Assembly (NCBI GenBank): GCA_963695835.1
Contig: CAVOHR010000001.1
Span: forward strand, 1 to 64,000
DNA length: 64,000 nt
Source of the DNA: VRUE01 sp963695835
GTDB taxonomy: Bacteria > Actinomycetota > Thermoleophilia > Solirubrobacterales > 70-9
Direction of reading: 5' to 3'
The notes under the pieces were generated by a model. The model saw only the letters and a program-made list of their open reading frames with translations. It did not search any database and was not told where the DNA came from. Numbering within the stretch: position 1 is the first letter of the stretch; every line of letters begins with the position of its first letter. A program made the position numbers and the translations under genes. Shown piece after piece: positions 61,793 through 64,000 of the stretch.

Positions 61793-62122
61793 TCAGCTCC
61801 CTCCTTGCGGTTGCTCGCTCTCGGTCAACTCCTCCTTCAACGCCCAGCCGACGGCAACGCCGACCATCATCCCCATCCTCGCCTCCTCGGCGAGCAGGGT
61901 GCGGACCGCGGCGATCCGCTGCTCGGCGTCGGGGACGGTGGCGGCCTTCAGCGTCTCGGCCTCGTGCGGCTCGCCGAACCAGCCGCCCTCGGCGAGGGCG
62001 GCCGCCAGCAGCCCCTGCAGCTGCGGCGCCGCGCGGGCGACGATCGTCTCCGCCTCGGCGAAGCGCTCGGCCTCGGCGAGGCGCTCGATCGCCGCCTCCA
62101 GCCGCTCTTCGTCGGGAAGCAT
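61793..62122 (-). CDS. Hypothetical helical protein
   Basis: 109 aa, mostly helical and acidic (ERLEAAIERLAEAERFAEAE, then LLAEEARMGMMVGVAVGWAL). No recognised family. Stop lies 2 bp before the ATG of the hydrolase gene, so they are probably co-transcribed with the rhomboid-like gene upstream. Confidence 0.65.
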   Translation of the reverse strand: MLPDEERLEAAIERLAEAERFAEAETIVARAAPQLQGLLAAALAEGGWFGEPHEAETLKAATVPDAEQRIAAVRTLLAEEARMGMMVGVAVGWALKEELTESEQPQGGS

Positions 62123-62131
62123 GCGCGAAGG

Positions 62132-62902
62132 CTATTCGTGGCTGCGCAGCGCCGCCGCGGCGAGGCCGGCGAGGCCGCCCACCGCGCCGCCGGCCAGGCC
62201 GGCGAAGACGTCGGCGGTCGACTCGAAGATGGGCAGGGCGAGCAGGACGGCGGCCGCGACGGCGACGCCGATCGGGTCGTACTCCTGGTCGATCCGGTGG
62301 TGGGCCTCGGAGCGGCGGATCGCGAACCAGGCGGCAACGGCGCCGAGCGCCATCCCGTTGCCGCCGGCGATCGTGACGATCTCGCCCTGGGCGCCGGCGA
62401 CGGCGCTCGCCACGATCATCCCGAGCGAGCCGCAGGCGAGCAGCAGCACGCCGGTGGCGAAGCTGCCGAGGCGCCGCTCGATCCCGGTCGCGAAGATCGC
62501 CAGGCCGACCGCGACGACGAACAGGTAGCCGACATCGGTGTAGACGAAGGGCGCGGTGAGGAAGCGCCACCACTGACCCTCGACCGGCACCGTGAGCCCG
62601 CCCAGCGCCGCCGGCGTCTCGCCGCTCGCCTGCTGGACCAGCAGCAGCGCCGCCGAGCCGAGGATCGCCGCGAGGGTGGCGTATGGCCGGTGCGCGACCG
62701 CGGGGCGCGGGATGCGGAGCCGGATGCGGAAGAGGCGGCCGGCCGGGCTGCGGCGCGGCTTCGCCTCGAGGCCGTCTCCGGTCCGTTCGAGCTGGGGCGC
62801 CCGCTTGCGCAGCCTGGCGCCGCAGTACGGGCACTCGGTGACGTAGGGACTGACCTCAGAGCCGCAGTTCTTGCAGATGACGCTGAGCTCAGTCTCGCTC
62901 AT
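62132..62902 (-). CDS. Rhomboid-like membrane protein lacking catalytic Ser
   Basis: 256 aa from the ATG at 62902. N-terminal zinc ribbon (ICKNCGSEVSPYVTECPYCG), then six membrane helices with rhomboid-type landmarks: WWRFLTAPFVYTDVGYLF and IVTIAGGNGMALGAVAAW. The position of the catalytic GxSG serine is Asn (GGNG), and no His is found in the last helix. Likely an inactive rhomboid used for binding or quality control. Confidence 0.8.
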   Translation of the reverse strand: MSETELSVICKNCGSEVSPYVTECPYCGARLRKRAPQLERTGDGLEAKPRRSPAGRLFRIRLRIPRPAVAHRPYATLAAILGSAALLLVQQASGETPAALGGLTVPVEGQWWRFLTAPFVYTDVGYLFVVAVGLAIFATGIERRLGSFATGVLLLACGSLGMIVASAVAGAQGEIVTIAGGNGMALGAVAAWFAIRRSEAHHRIDQEYDPIGVAVAAAVLLALPIFESTADVFAGLAGGAVGGLAGLAAAALRSHE

Positions 62903-62989
62903 GGTGATCGAGGATAGCCCCCCTGGAGCGCTTGCAGCACGGCGCCGGTGGCATACTGCGGGGGCACCCGTCTTCAAGGAGGAATCAGC

Positions 62990-63910
62990 GTGGAGTTGAA
63001 GAGCCTGACCGAGCAGAAATCGCTTCTGGCCGAGCTGGCGCCCGGCAAACGGACCCGCCTGCGCCGCCTGCTGTTCGAGTTCGGACCGGGCAACGGGACC
63101 CTGATGCTGCTGCCGATCGACCAGGGCATCGAGCACGGACCGCGCGACTTCTTCCCCAACCCGGCCTCGAAGGATCCCGACTACCAGTTCCGGCTCGCCG
63201 CCGAGGCCGGCTACTCGGCCCTCGCCTGCCAGATCGGGATGGCGAGCAAGTACTACCCGGACTACGCCGGCCGGGTGCCGCTGATCCTCAAGGTCAACGG
63301 CAAGACCGACATCCCCTCCGCCGCCCACGCCCTCTCGACCTGCAACGCCAGCGTCGAGGACGCGGTGCGGCTCGGCGCCGACGCGGTCGGCTACACGCTC
63401 TACGTCGGCTCGCCGCGCCAGGGCGAGGACCTCGCCCAGCTTCGCGGCGTGCGCGAAGACTGCGACCGCTTCGGCATGCCGCTGATCGTCTGGTCCTACC
63501 CGCGCGGCGAAGCGATCGAAGCGAAGGGCGGGCCCACCTCCTTCTACGCGATCGACTACGCGGCGCGGATGGCGATGGAGATGGGCGCCGACGTGGTCAA
63601 GCTCAACATGCCGAAGATCAACCCCGAGAAGGACAAGGACGCCCCCGCCCCCTACGACGAGATGGAAGTCGACGAGGCCGAGGCGATCCGCCACTGCGTC
63701 GAGTCGGCGGGGCGCTCGCTGGTCGTCCTCTCCGGCGGCTCCAAGGTCGACGACGAGACCGTCCTCACGCACTGCCGCGAGATCATGGCGGCCGGCGGCA
63801 GCGGCGTGATCTTCGGCCGCAACGTCTGGCAGCGCGAGCGGGACGACGCGCTGGAGATCATCTCGCAGATCAAGGCGACGCTGCTCTCGTCCGTGCAACG
63901 TGTCCCGTAG
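62990..63910 (+). CDS. fbaB: Class I fructose-bisphosphate aldolase (DhnA/FbaB type)
   Basis: 306 aa; GTG start at 62990 with AAGGAGG. TIM-barrel aldolase of the archaeal/DhnA kind: LMLLPIDQGIEHGP, LKVNGKTDIPS, Schiff-base Lys in GADVVKLNMPK, and phosphate-binding GGSKVDDE and GGSGVIFGRNVWQR. Splits fructose-1,6-bisphosphate in glycolysis/gluconeogenesis. The last 90 bp of the window after it show no feature. Confidence 0.9.
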   Translation: MELKSLTEQKSLLAELAPGKRTRLRRLLFEFGPGNGTLMLLPIDQGIEHGPRDFFPNPASKDPDYQFRLAAEAGYSALACQIGMASKYYPDYAGRVPLILKVNGKTDIPSAAHALSTCNASVEDAVRLGADAVGYTLYVGSPRQGEDLAQLRGVREDCDRFGMPLIVWSYPRGEAIEAKGGPTSFYAIDYAARMAMEMGADVVKLNMPKINPEKDKDAPAPYDEMEVDEAEAIRHCVESAGRSLVVLSGGSKVDDETVLTHCREIMAAGGSGVIFGRNVWQRERDDALEIISQIKATLLSSVQRVP

Positions 63911-64000
63911 GGGACGGGGACGACCGCCTGCTGGCACGAGGGGGGAGAGAATTCGCTGCCACAGCCTTGATATGCCGTGCACAGGCATTGGATTGGCAGC

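Overview
The window looks like DNA from a high-GC actinobacterium. The best guess is the Thermoleophilia / Solirubrobacterales side, judged from SCO6880-type conjugation genes, membrane-tethered ECF sigma factors, a GTTAGG-type iron box and Ala/Gly-rich secreted tails; no rRNA or marker gene is present to confirm this. Almost all of it (about 31 to 56,017; 55,987 bp between the two copies of the attachment core) is one integrative and conjugative element (ICE) inserted in the 3' half of an initiator tRNA-fMet gene. The intact tRNA lies at 55,995-56,068. The displaced host 3' half remains at 8-49.

Element layout, left to right. (1) 8-223: attachment scar and a paired 11-bp repeat that recurs at the other end. 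(2) 224-3,594: an IetAS-type subtilase/AAA-ATPase defence pair. (3) 3,776-5,276: tyrosine integrase and a small HTH excisionase-like protein. (4) 5,486-15,545: the type IV secretion module, with a peptidoglycan hydrolase, a membrane-tethered sigma factor, and pilin-like, VirB8-like, VirB6-like, SCO6880-like, VirB4-like and coupling proteins, mostly with 4-bp stop/start overlaps. (5) 15,704-19,957: RNase H-like gene, a small protein, an IS110 and an IS630. (6) 19,938-27,440: a lower-GC defence island with a type IIG-like restriction-methylase and, divergently, a CBASS-like operon (CD-NTase, separate E2, separate E1, JAB peptidase, PD-(D/E)XK nuclease). (7) 27,437-29,226: a sigma factor, a membrane protein and three tiny overlapping acidic ORFs sharing an LSDTE motif. 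(8) 29,261-40,403: a leftward DNA-processing block with MobF/TrwC relaxase, two SSB-type proteins, DUF3072, a methyltransferase-SNF2 fusion and a winged-helix regulator. Its gaps hold large quasi-palindromes, and a LexA-type box precedes the relaxase. (9) 40,639-42,921: a secreted repeat protein. (10) 43,401-55,083: iron cargo, with EfeO, EfeB, EfeU, an FTR1-polyferredoxin, a DGC-DtxR fusion regulator and a ferritin-like protein, and four perfect GTTAGG-N4-CCTAAC palindromes in front of these genes. A wall hydrolase, an lgt remnant and an NlpC/P60 remnant are mixed in.

The right flank (56,069-64,000) is ordinary chromosome: exopolyphosphatase, a ThDP enzyme, tRNA-Leu(UAA), a membrane-tethered ECF sigma, a metallo-beta-lactamase-fold hydrolase, a rhomboid-like protein lacking its catalytic serine, and a class I aldolase.

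The most noteworthy items are the split E1/E2 CBASS-like operon whose cyclase ends in glycine, the recurrent palindromes between ICE genes, the LSDTE micro-ORF cluster, and the iron island with its own fused regulator.
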